Assembly (NCBI GenBank): GCA_023374045.1
Contig: CM041776.1
Coordinates: forward strand, 142,045,296-142,109,295
Reading direction: 5' to 3'
Source of the DNA: Limonium bicolor
Taxonomy: Eukaryota > Streptophyta > Magnoliopsida > Caryophyllales > Plumbaginaceae
Length of the DNA: 64,000 nt
Shown here: piece by piece, positions 1 through 10,520 of the stretch
How positions within the stretch are numbered: the first letter of the stretch is position 1
How the letters are laid out: each line of letters begins with the position of its first letter
Program-made: the position numbers and the translations under genes
The notes under the pieces: generated by a model
What the model saw: only the letters and a program-made list of their open reading frames with translations
The model's database searches: none
Told to the model about the DNA's origin: nothing

Positions 1-24
1 ATCAGAGCGAAGTATCGCTCTGAT
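1..24 (+). promoter_or_regulatory. tRNA-iMet primer binding site folded in a perfect hairpin
   Basis: ATCAGAGCGA, loop AGTA, TCGCTCTGAT form a perfect 10-bp inverted repeat. The first arm is the downstream part of the plant PBS TGGTATCAGAGC, complementary to initiator-Met tRNA, so the PBS is followed at once by its own reverse complement. A comparable arrangement is present at the PBS of the Tekay element near 27226-27253. Confidence 0.75.
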
Positions 25-3000
25 GACTGGAAATACCGAGCTTAGGAAGTACCGAGTTAGGAGTTTTAGACTTTGGGCTAAGAGTTGAGTGATAGCGTGA
101 GAAATACGCTAGTTAGGAATTACTAGTGTTTACTGGATACCTACAACATCCTTCCCGCCCTCCACAACCCCCGTTTTATAACTCGGGAAAGAACGCCAGA
201 GAGACGGAAAGTCCTCTCATACTCGGGAAACCCGATCTAGCTGCTGTAAAGTATTACTATAAGAACCAAAACATGTCATCCGGTAGATTCCAAGAACTGG
301 GAATCCCGGAGACGGTTCCCGTTTTAGCAATTTTACCCGCACTTAATAGCGGAGGACTGAGAACCATACCTGTAGGGAACCAAAATTTCCGGCAACCTGG
401 GTCGACATGCCTAGCAGTCGAGGGAACCCAGCCTGACCAACAAGAAGGAACGCACTAGCCGTGCAACGAAGCAGAAAGGTGAAGTAAAGAGACCCGAGAC
501 ACATGTACTAAAATTGTTAGATAATACCGCCCACGGTATACTAACCGACTAAGGAAATTGTCAAGGTTGGATAACTCCAAACCTACAACGCCAAAGAGAC
601 TGTAATACCCGATTATCATAGTTTAGACAACTATGGAAGCATTTATGAAACATACTTCAATAGGACTACAGCGTAGCACCTAAACAAGGGTCACATCTCG
701 GTAACCACGGTAAAAGTGTGGAGACGGGCAATAAGGATTGACACAGAGATAAACGTATAGGGGCCTTTGAGAGTGAAGAGTCACCCTGATTTATGATTAC
801 CATGTCAAGACCAATGAGAGTCGCTCAGAAGATTTATTATCAAGAATAAAAGATCAAAGGAATTGCCAACAAGGCTACCAAGTGAGGTGCAAGTAGTAAT
901 AGTACCGCAACTAGTACATGTTGAACCGATAGCCAGCCTGCATGGCGCACTTGCCATGGCAAGTGCTGTTATAACGGCGCTATTCGGGAAGATTTTAACA
1001 ACGGCGAAGTACTTAGTGAAGTACCATGATTGTGAATGAAGTTATTACGGGACCACGAGTCCTACGAGCTTGAAGAATGAAATCCTGTAAGGGCTTAGCG
1101 GCCTAACCGATGTATTTGAGAATATACCAGTCAGCGAGAAGCTAGACTTGGTCAAGGAGTGAAGACATCTTAAATACCATGAAGAGTTTTCTTTCAAACC
1201 TAACTTTTTCTTCTAAACTCATATTTATTTGAAACCCTCTTTCACAACCAAATTTTCTCCCAAACTCATATTTAAATTCTAACCTTCTTTTAAACTCAAA
1301 GTTTCTCTCAGACTTCAGATTTTCTTTAAAACCAAAACCGGAAGACCTACACCGGCCTCAGCGCCACACAGTAGGTAAGTTATACCTAGTTCAATTCGAA
1401 CAACCTTAGAACAATCCTACAACCCGAGGGTATTAACCCGAGGGAAGGAATCCAGTTCATACTAAATACAGACAGTGGATAAATTTCCTTTGATTAAGTT
1501 CGGGAAGCACCAAACATGCATTGTCATAGGATGATATAAGAGGAGTTGACAACAGAATACTCCACATAGGCGTGTGACGAACACTACGAGTGTAAAAAAA
1601 CAAAATGTGGGATGACCGCACTCCGAAGAAGCTTGCGGGTCTGACAGACTTATTTATAAGTTAGTCAGGTAAGTAGTAATGTATCAGTAGGGTGCCCCAC
1701 ATATGTATACGAGTGGAGTACGGAACACGGGGAGTAGTCGACTCCGCACTATGGTCAGTAGTGCAAATTCAGACCAAAGCAACCGATTACCGTGAATGAT
1801 TGGAGTGAAAGAACTCAATTAAGTCAATGAGACTAAAGGAATTAGTGGATTCGTTTCAAGAAAATGTTTAAGAGTCTGGAAATGCGAAGTGCACTGACTA
1901 GTAAGTAAAGACATAGTATATGTCTCAAGAATCACAAAGGATAAACATGATAGCTGGAATGAACACCCAGCCTATACATAGTAAGGCAAATGCCCAACAT
2001 GGGTATGTGAATGTCCAACGAACGGGATAGAATTCCCAGACAATCACCAAGGGGAAATCCACCTAACATGGGATACCCTAAATTGCCAAGGGAGCGAACT
2101 GATATTACCTAACGGGCCTCTAATAAAAGAAGTGTAATGCAACAACTTTGTCATGGGGCCTAGTACAAGTAGGAATCTGTGTGAACAGCCGACAACGAGC
2201 AGTGCTCGGCTTATAAGCCGTTAACTGATACAATGTGTAAATTCAAATAGTTACAGTGATTGCCGGAAGTGGCACCAGTAAGAAAAAGGATTGTGTTATG
2301 TAAGTGATAAGAGCGGATAACGAACCACACCTTAGAAGGGTGGGGAAACCTCTCAGTATTGTGAGGCTCTGAAGAGGTGTAAATGTGAACCCTCCGGAAA
2401 AGGCCTTCACCTGTTGAAATACAGTAATTGTAAGTAGAACGAGACCTAGATACCGGGAAATTATCCAAAGGTATTCCATTAAATATGTAATGAATAAGAG
2501 AACATCTCAGTTTGTTCATGTGATAAATTAAAGTTTGAGTATATGGAGTGATCTCCTAGACTAGTGTGCGGAAGAAGCTTTAATAGCAACTGTGGAAGAC
2601 CAGAAAAGTGGTTAGTTTAGTAGCAAACACCATGTGTGTTCAACATGAAATGTAGATGGAACAAGCTCAAAGAGCATAGGACCTAAGGAATAACATGTTC
2701 AGTAATCGGACGCGTAAGTGGCGAGTCGTAGTATAAATTATGTAAGTACCTGAGCGAAAGCTAGTAACAGCAGATGCCATGTAAATCAATGTTGTATAAC
2801 TAATATGAAATTGGTACGCATCAAGCGACCATTATGTACAAATGATACAGAGAACAAACAGAACTCTGAGTTAGACTCAGTGAAGACGAAAGGTAAGTGA
2901 TAGTAAGTAGACTGGGCAACAAAGCCAGTAGCCTGTACCGTGTGACGAAGGAATCTCATGAATAAGGAAATGTTCATTCCTATTGCAATTGCATGTGGAA

Positions 3001-3991
3001 CTGGAAGTATATCCCTAGAGAATCAGTTGATAACCGAAGTAATAAGCCTTGGGACGATAGTACCCCGTTACTAAATAACCAACCCGTACTAGATACTGAA
3101 GATTGATAAATACACCAGTAAATATGGCGCAAGCCAGTTGAGTGAAAAGCTAGAAACCAACCGTGCGGCCTTGAGCCATAGAGACACGAAAAAGGTTGGA
3201 CATACCAACAACTAAAACAAAAACAAATTCCACCACAATAAAGGAGGATGAGACTTATAAATGTTATAAGGACCGATGCATAGAAGATGCGAGGTCATAC
3301 AAATGAAAGAGTAGTTGTACAGAGTAAAGTAGTTAATCACGATGCAGGAGAAATAGTCACGAGTTAGTGACTAAAGAAGCACTGAATACCGAATACAGGT
3401 ATAGAATATACCTTGTGTGTGAGAACAATAGAGGAAGCACTTCATATTAGGTAGTAGCTCGACCTCAGCCGACAGCAAGTCGGAAGAACCAAGTGAATAA
3501 TCACAAAGATACATATTTGTACACACGATAAATTACCAGAGAACTGGATAGAAAATTTATAACTCATCGAATTCACGCATGGTAAGAAATACCACACGTC
3601 GGTTGAGAAACCTTCATTCCCAAGATAATAAGGATAAAAAGGGAGATGCACAGAACGTTGTGAATAACAAAACGAGCGAACTAAGCTCTAGAGTTACCAG
3701 GGCCACACAGCAGAAGCTATTGGGCCCATGATTCAAAAGGTTCAATGTACACAGTGAATACGAGTAAACTATGTCTGCAAGCCTCACAGGCCAGAACCGA
3801 AACCGGTTATGAGTTAAACAAACTCTAATGAGAATTATGGAATCAGGGACTAAACCGTCAATATGGTTAAGGTCCTATGACCGGAACGCATTGTAAAATA
3901 AACCGCGTGGAAATTAAAATACCTTATGACGACGGAACGTCTTAAACCAATGTTAAATAATAACATATGGTCGATTACGCGGGCGTCATCC

Positions 3992-4008
3992 CTTTTAAGG
4001 GGGGTAGA
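3992..4008 (+). promoter_or_regulatory. Internal (central) polypurine-tract-like copy
   Basis: CTTTTAAGGGGGGTAGA is identical over 17 nt to the 3' PPT at 5364-5380, but here it is followed by GCGCAAAA instead of an LTR. It lies about 1.37 kb upstream of the 3' PPT. It could act as a second plus-strand primer (central PPT) or be a passive duplication. Confidence 0.55.
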
Positions 4009-4289
4009 GCGCAAAAACACTTAGTGAATGTTATCGTACAAGTGTACGTGAACGATGTAGTGCATAGCACAAGATAAGGTGTTACAATGTTGTGCATAGC
4101 ACACAAAAAAAACTTGTTCTGATGATTGGTGCGTATGTTACATGAACATATGTTCCCAGTCATGGTTTAATTGTGGTAATTGCACATAGAAGATGCGAAT
4201 ACCATTATTATAAGTGGTGTGTGAATACGAGTGTATGGGAGTAGAGAAACTTCCGGGAACTAAAACCCCGATAGTATATGTTTATTTGA

Positions 4290-4455
4290 GACAAATATAA
4301 TCATGTGTATGGTGATTTTGATGAAAAAAATATACATACATATATATAGTGATGTGTATTGTGATTTTGATAAAACAAATATACATATATATATATAGTA
4401 TTGTGTATTGTGATGGTGATAAAAAATATATATACATATATATAGTATTGTGATG
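4290..4455 (+). repeat. Degenerate AT-rich tandem repeat, about 3 copies
   Basis: Three imperfect units of about 60 nt, each carrying a GTGTATNGTGAT core, a GATAAAA stretch and a TATATACATATATATA run. The units differ by small indels and AT-repeat length. Confidence 0.6.
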
Positions 4456-5363
4456 TATGAATCGGTAGGAAACCGATGAAGAACTTAGAAAGAATAGGAT
4501 TCCCTAGGTAAGTTGACTAGAGGCAAATTGAGAATAATTGGTGGACAAAGTTCCATCCTTGGGAGATTTATTGCTCTATGATTATGACTAGAAGGATTAA
4601 AAAGATAGAAAATGGTAAATGTTTGAATTAGTTGTTTGTTTGAAATTGAGGTGGGAGGTGGAACTTGATTTGCATGCGATCAAGGGAAACTGAACACAAA
4701 ATGGGGTGGAAAGATAGTTCAACTCTGATGCTGATCACATTAGGGTTGGGTGACTCTTGAAGCTCCCTGCAAGTGGTCACAAGTAATCACGTTAAGAATA
4801 AGATACAACTAGCATAATTTGGATTTGGAGCTGTATTACGTTTTCAGAAAGAATTTTCAAATGGTATTTCCAAATAAAAGATTTTCGTTCAACTTAACCT
4901 CATAAAGAGTATTTTTATATTACTTGCTCACGAGCTGAGGACGTATGAGCCTTTGTCTTCGGACCGGTGACATGAGAAGTATATGTTAAAATGTATGTGA
5001 TGGTTTTGAATTTTCCAAAGGACCGGGGACCAAGAAGTGTCCATCGCGACCGGTACCTGCGGGATCACAATGTATATGTACTCGACAGGGGACTCAAGGA
5101 TTGTGATGTCCCGTAGTCTTTAGACCGAACCCTTGAAGAGATGTAAAAGGTATTTCTGATTGTTATACATGCTAAGACATGTTGTGTGATATGTGTGGTA
5201 TATGTTTTCCAGACCTATGAGTCTGAAGGTTGATGTGTTATCCAGACCTTGGGTCTGAAGGTTTATGTCAAGTGTAATTGATATGTGAGAACTATGTTGT
5301 AAAGTAATCCCGGTATCCTAATTAAGTGATGCATGGGAATTGTGCAACTTTGAGGATAGAGTT

Positions 5364-5380
5364 CTTTTAAGGGGGGTAGA
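5364..5380 (+). promoter_or_regulatory. 3' polypurine tract of the LARD-like element
   Basis: CTTTTAAGGGGGGTAGA lies immediately before the LTR start, with one T between. It is identical to the PPT of the Tekay element read on its own strand (15347-15365). This is the expected site of plus-strand DNA priming. Confidence 0.8.
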
Positions 5381-7570
5381 TTGAAATACCCCAAACCTTT
5401 ATATGCTAATTAATTATGTAATTATGATTTTTATAAGGCTAATTAAGTCCTTAAACATTGGTGAAGAAAGAGAAACCAAAGAAATAAGAAAACGCGCAAA
5501 ACGCGCAAAACGTGAAAACGCGCATTTAATTATCTTAGGAGGTATATAACCTTAACTAGGGTTATAAATATATTTTTATACCCTAATTACACACTAAGAA
5601 CATGTGGGAAAAATTCCCGAAGAAAACGGATCCAAATAATGCATTAAAACGCTAACGGAGTCTTAAAGCGTGTTTTTCGAGGAAACTCGAAAACGTGACT
5701 TTAAACAGTTAAATGACCCCGTAAAAATTATAGTTGATCTTATAAATATAATTAAACATTGATGGGAGCTTAGGAACCATTAAAATTAAATAAAGGAGAA
5801 AAATCCGGAAAACGCCCCGGTTAGTGAATAGTGCCAAACGAGGACTTATGGGGTGTTAGTTGCTAAAAGACCAAAATGCCCCAACTCATTTTTGTTAAAA
5901 TCTGGCCCTTGCCAGCATGTAGTCACGTTTTTATCCCCTCCCCCTCTTATCTCTACCAATTTTATTCTCTTGACAAAAAGCAAAAAGCATAAAGTGACTA
6001 AAGTACAAATCACCTTTTTCTCTTCTCTCTCTTCCATTTCTCTCTTCTCACGTTTTTTCTCTTCTTCCCCAGAGCCTATCTGGTCATTCTCTCCATCCAT
6101 GGTGATTCTACAGCCCTACCCCCACCTTGGTCTTCTTCTTACATTTCCATGCCCTAAACAAAGTCAAAACACAAAAATAATTACATATTCTTCTTCCCCT
6201 CATCAAGGGCTATCCTTCTCTCTTTTCCAAATCTCAAAAGCTCAATTTTGACCACCATGGGTATAACCCATTTGAAGAGGAAATCACATTTTCTTGAGCC
6301 AGACTGCATCATCTTTGTTCCAAGGTAACAAAAATCCAAAAATACTCATCTTTTCTCCATTTCCTAGCTTGACCGATTTTGCCCAGTTTTGAACCTCCAT
6401 TATTGCTCCCATTCTAGCTTGGTTTTATTACTCAAATGAGGTGCTGGAGCCTTGCTTTGTTGATTGACTAAACTCAAGTCTAGGGTTACAAGGTAATGCC
6501 CTAATTTTGTGCTTTAAGCACGCTTCCTTGTTTTGGGTTAATTAAGATGTCTAAGTGATGTTAATTAGTCCCATTCCCCATTTGAATGTTGGTCTAGATA
6601 ATTGGGCAATTGGATTTTCCCTTGGCCAATTTCAGAGCCAAGAGAAATGAGAGAGAGAAGAGGAGAAGATTAGAGGAGAAAATGGAGAACCAAGGTAAAT
6701 AACCCACCTTGATGACTATTCTAATGCTTGTAGGATTTGGGATGGGAAAATAAAAAGAATGAATCAAAATTTGTGTTGAAATGTGTTTGATTGATATGAG
6801 AGGAAATTGTGATGATGTTTAATGCATTGTGCATTGCTTTATGATTTAAGGGCTTAAGTGCCAAGTTATTTAAGATTTTTGCACATGGAGATTATCGTGG
6901 TGATTGAAGAGATGTGAATGGGATTGTGTGCTGTTAGAACCCACTAAGGGCTTGGTTAGTATAAATTGTGACTATTTTGGTTTAGGTGATGAAGATGATA
7001 AATTTGGATGAGTTAGGTTAGTAACGAAGTTATGGCGAAATTTCAGTAGGAATTAAGTGGTTTGGGTGACCTTATGAGCTTGGAGAACCTAAGGCTAGCT
7101 AGGTGTTGTTAGTAATGGATGTGGTGTATTAATCACCTTGGAATGGTAGTTGGAGAATGTTGTGGAGTTATGTAAAAATCTATAGCATGAATGGAGTTGG
7201 AAGTCTTGGAATTCCTAGAAATGAACTTGAGTGTGTAGCTTGTGAAACTAGTGAGTGAACTTGGGTATTAGAAGTGTAAAAGACTATAAATGAATGTGGT
7301 GTGGTCAAGTGTAAGGAGGAGGTTAAAATCTGTCATGGGAATGGTTTGAGAGTGCACTGATGTGCAAGTGTGCAAAGAATGAAAAATGAGGAATTGAAGT
7401 TGTGGAATTAAGCAAGAATTGAGTGGTAAGTTTGATCAATGATTTGAGGAGGTTTTAAGTGTTTTTAAGGTGTTTAAAACATGTAGAAAACATGTGGAAA
7501 GTATAAGGAATGATTGGAGGTGAATTATGGGTTGAAAACTGCTCAAAAACTGTCAATTTTAGCACCTACA

Positions 7571-7740
7571 GACAAGTACGCAAACCCGGACCACCTCAAA
7601 AATGTCCCAAAAACTCATTTTAGCATGTGGTCCGGGTTTGTAAACAAGTACATAAACCCGGACCAATGCAAAAACAAGGCAGAATGGTTTTTCCGTGATT
7701 GGTCCGGGTTTGTAACCCCGGACACAAACCCAGACCAGTG
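7571..7740 (+). repeat. Array of inverted GGTCCGGGTTT / AAACCCGGACC motifs
   Basis: Five motifs of the form AAACCCGGACCA or TGGTCCGGGTTTG alternate in orientation over 170 bp (about 7582, 7628, 7653, 7700 and 7726), separated by unrelated sequence. Adjacent members can pair as hairpins. Because the motif is self-complementary, both strands are open here and both encode WSGF and NPD-like runs, which I regard as a by-product. Confidence 0.7.
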
Positions 7741-9311
7741 CAAAAATGCACCAGAAAGTGTTTTAAAGTGTGTTAATGATGGGGAATTGATTGGGGATGG
7801 TTTTAGATGATGAATAGGCCTTGTTTGGTGACTTTTAAAGGCCATTAGAAGTATGAACAAGTGTGAGAGTGAATGTGTAAGTTGTGAACTTAAGATCACA
7901 TAAGTAAGTTAAGGATAACGGGACAACGGGGTAAGTACGGGAGTAATATTAGCTTACATACCGTATGATCATGATGTTAATAAAAACATTTGAAATAATA
8001 CCAGTTGTTCGGAAACTACCCGGGGAGCGTGAGATGACGCGTTGGAGTAAATCCTCGGGGACACGGTAGAGTAACCCATAGTGTAAGGTATGGTTTTCTA
8101 GCAACCTGTGTCCTACTGGGTTACACCGGCTTGTATGCCAACTTGATTTTCTGAATGTTTTCCACCTTGCAAGATAAAGCATGAAATGAGTTTACAGTAA
8201 TTCATTTATGTGGCGTATTTAGTTCCGATACCGTTTAACCTCGAATATGTGTTAAACTGTAGCTAACCGAATCTAGGATCACATAAGAGATCGGTATTCA
8301 TAATCAACGTCCCAACCAACGGGAATGTTCTAACTATGGCTACCCGTGCGTTATTTGTATAACGTGGTTGTGTGTGATGTGTGTTTGCCCCTTTGTGTAT
8401 GTAGTTGTGTAACGATTTTTGCTAAGCACATGTATGTCGAATGGTATCTTACCTCCCTTGTGTGTTTAACTAAGTTGTAACACCATATGGTGTCATGATG
8501 TGATAAGTTCCATAAGGGAACTTCTAATTAATGATAATTGGGGGTGAGGAATCCGGGTGTCCGGTCGTGCGCGTATGTATGGGAGTTGATATCTATATTT
8601 GGTTCAACTCTCTCCCTTGTTCGGTTGTTTTCCCTCTCGGAATTCAATCTCCCATGAGCCTATAGCTGGCTCTCCTACCTTGACTATTATTCGGGGCTAG
8701 GGGGATATGTGTATGGTGTGATCGGGCCTATATTATGGCCGACACATCTAAGTAAAGTAAATGTGTACGGCATATTCGGAGCTATATTATATCCGACACA
8801 TCTTAAGTAAAGTATACGTTCTCTAAGAAGAACAATAAGTTATTATGTTGTGAGCTCAACATGAGAATAAAAGTATTCTCTAGGCTCTAATAAGTTGGCT
8901 AACCCTCATTTCGGTCTGAGTCCTCACGAGACTCTCCTGAGCATGTGTGTGTATGTAATGTGTGATGCATGTTGTTACATTGAGTACATTGATCACCAAT
9001 ACCAAACCCCACGTTATTATAAGAAGTAAATATATGTAACCCGAATAGACGGGTAAATGTTAACCAATAAGAATGGAGCCCTTGAAGTAAAAACCCTTAT
9101 GGTCTAAACCCCAAGTAAAGTGATTAGTAAACGTTAATGTGTGATACTTGATAACTGTGTTTCTGTGTTGATTACATGTTGTTTGTAATGTGTGTTTATA
9201 TTTTCTCATGCATGATTTAAATATAATCAACCGCATGCTTACACGATAATTAGTTGTGCGTGGCCCGGTAGTATGCGGGCTGCACGATTACCATACCAGC
9301 AAAGGTGCTGA

Positions 9312-9324
9312 GCCCCTTTAGGGC
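9312..9324 (+). promoter_or_regulatory. LTR hairpin 2 (GCCCC...GGGC) in the LARD LTR
   Basis: GCTGAGCCCCTTTAGGGC forms a short GC hairpin followed by CACCC and TTTTTAGGTAC. The same order (GCTGAGCCCC, short loop, GGGGC, then TTTTTCAGGTAC) occurs in the Tekay LTRs, and a variant (CCCCCTCGGGGG on the transcribed strand) in the LTR at 50434. Confidence 0.5.
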
Positions 9325-9592
9325 CACCCATTACTTTTTAGGTACAATGGAGCAGGTAGCTGTTCGAGAGTAGGAAGGGGTGGCTGATTATGCATAGGTA
9401 GTTTATTTAGTTTGCTTATGTATTTGTAAGTGGTGTAAGACTGAAGTGTGATATCGGTATCTGAATGTATTAGACTCAGTACAGTTGTAATGTAAATATA
9501 ATTGACTCGGTTTAGTTATGAAGTGGAATTGTAATGTTTAATGCTCGGGAGTCCTGTCCATCAGACCGGTACACTATGTATGTATTAGCCTT

Positions 9593-9614
9593 GTTAGCCA
9601 CGTGGGTGGCTAAC
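9593..9614 (+). promoter_or_regulatory. LTR hairpin 1 near the 3' end of the LARD LTR
   Basis: GTTAGCCAC and GTGGCTAAC pair perfectly over 9 bp around a GTGG loop, about 92 nt before the LTR end. It is followed by GGCGTGTAGCACCC. Counterparts with compensating changes exist in the Tekay LTRs and in the LTRs at 32247 and 50525. Its position suggests a role in R/U5 (3'-end formation or strand transfer), which is inference. Confidence 0.55.
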
Positions 9615-9706
9615 GGCGTGTAGCACCCATGGATTAAGTTAAGTCTTGAGTTGTAATTCCACTGCAATTGTTTGTTAAGTATTGTGTTTGTAGTTGGGGT
9701 GTTACA

Positions 9707-10520
9707 TTAGGGCAGCTTAATGATGAATGAATTCTCTATAACCTAAAATCATACTTTAGGTAATTGATTAACTACTTAATCTCATATTGGAGGATTGGTG
9801 TATGAAGAAAAGCCCAGGGTAGTCTCGGACTAACTGGCTGCGCATAGAGATCTCTTGAGTGTTTACCCTGATCGGGTTCTACTCTAGTTAAGTCCATACG
9901 AGCCTACATAGATCGTTGGCTAGATTGTACTGCTGCTGGTACTCGGCTTCTTGCCACAAACTAAATGACCCTTCTAGGCAAAGAGGAAGTCCTGAGATCT
10001 TGTATCTTTGGCCAGAGTGCACTATTGTTGGTGCCACCAGGACGGTTGTCCATAAATGAATATAATTACGGGTTGTCCCAACTTGACACCCACATTCGAT
10101 GAGTTTGTAATGTGATGAGGACCCGGGGGGTCGTTTGTGATGAATGAATACAAGACCGTTACTTAACGGCTTCATGTTTATCGGTGTTATGATTAAATGT
10201 GTTATGTATGTGCTGTTGTGTGTGAATTGTAGTGACTGCCTTAATTGTTTCACATTACTACCACTCATGTATCTACTGCTTTAATATGCCTGTACACCGG
10301 TAAAAGCATGTAATGAATCTAATATAATGGTGGCCATAACGACTAAGTGGCCAATAGGGTCCAAACCTAGCATACTTAGCGTTTATCGTTGAGCCTCCAC
10401 GGCATTTTTGCAGGTTGATGATTATCGTTGAAGCCGAAGTGCGGGACCCGGGTAGTTAGGGTTTTATTTTTGATTACTGCACGAGAATGCACATTGTATT
10501 ATGATAGATCTTAGTTTACT
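9707..10520 (+). repeat. Left part of an older Tekay-type LTR interrupted by the Tekay insertion
   Basis: This segment lies between the LARD LTR end and the Tekay insertion. It has no coding features. It is read as the left part of an LTR because the sequence resuming after the Tekay element (32087-32375) ends GGGGTGTTACA with an upstream hairpin, as Tekay-type LTRs do. GAGCCTCCACGGCATTTTTGCAGGT near 10391 resembles the GAGCCCC...TTTTTCAGGT segment of those LTRs. Its start is not defined in the window. Confidence 0.45.

Larger units (their letters stand above)
25..5363 (+). other. Non-coding interior of the LARD-like element
   Basis: About 5.3 kb, purine-rich on the plus strand, with no recognisable protein domain. 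Short open frames are scattered on both strands without codon-like character or family motifs. Two structures stand out and are listed separately: an exact second copy of the polypurine tract near 3992, and a degenerate AT-rich tandem repeat near 4290-4455. Small direct repeats of GTGCATAGCACA occur near 4056-4104. I see no sign that the interior was derived from gag-pol by internal decay; it looks like replacement sequence. Confidence 0.55.
1..9706 (+). mobile_element. Non-autonomous Tekay-related long-LTR element (LARD-like), 5' LTR outside window
   Basis: The window starts inside a tRNA-iMet primer binding site (ATCAGAGC, the 3' part of TGGTATCAGAGC). A polypurine tract ending at 5380 is followed by a 4325-bp LTR at 5382-9706 that starts TGAAATACCCC and ends GGGGTGTTACA. 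The interior between them is about 5.4 kb and shows no gag, protease, RT, RNase H or integrase motif on either strand; the longest open frames are about 100 codons. The PPT is identical over 17 nt to that of the Tekay element at 10521-32086, so I infer a large retrotransposon derivative that uses Tekay proteins in trans. The immediate right flank is TTAGG; its target-duplication partner lies off the window, so the 5' LTR is inferred, not seen. Confidence 0.75.
5382..9706 (+). repeat. 3' LTR of the LARD-like element (4.3 kb)
   Basis: It begins TGAAATACCCC directly after the PPT and ends GGGGTGTTACA, giving the near-inverted termini seen in all Tekay-type LTRs here. It contains a cluster of inverted GGTCCGGGTTT repeats at 7571-7740. 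It also contains two hairpins in the terminal 400 nt (9312-9324 and 9593-9614) that recur in the other Tekay-type LTRs. Apart from those and the termini it looks different from the 4.8-kb Tekay LTR. Open frames at 5853-6251 and 7514-7810 show no recognised domain and I do not call them genes. Confidence 0.8.

Noticed and set aside
1..24. tRNA-like or transposon terminal inverted repeat at the window start
   Set aside because: The hairpin contains the downstream part of the standard tRNA-iMet PBS and lies at the expected place in an LTR element, so a separate tRNA gene or DNA transposon end is unnecessary.
5853..6251. 132-codon plus-strand frame in the LARD LTR
   Set aside because: Low-complexity CT-rich sequence inside an LTR. 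It overlaps an equally open minus-strand frame and matches no known family.
7514..7899. Open frames on both strands with WSGF/NPDQ repeats
   Set aside because: The repeated peptides on both strands come from the palindromic GGTCCGGG array, so they are a composition by-product.
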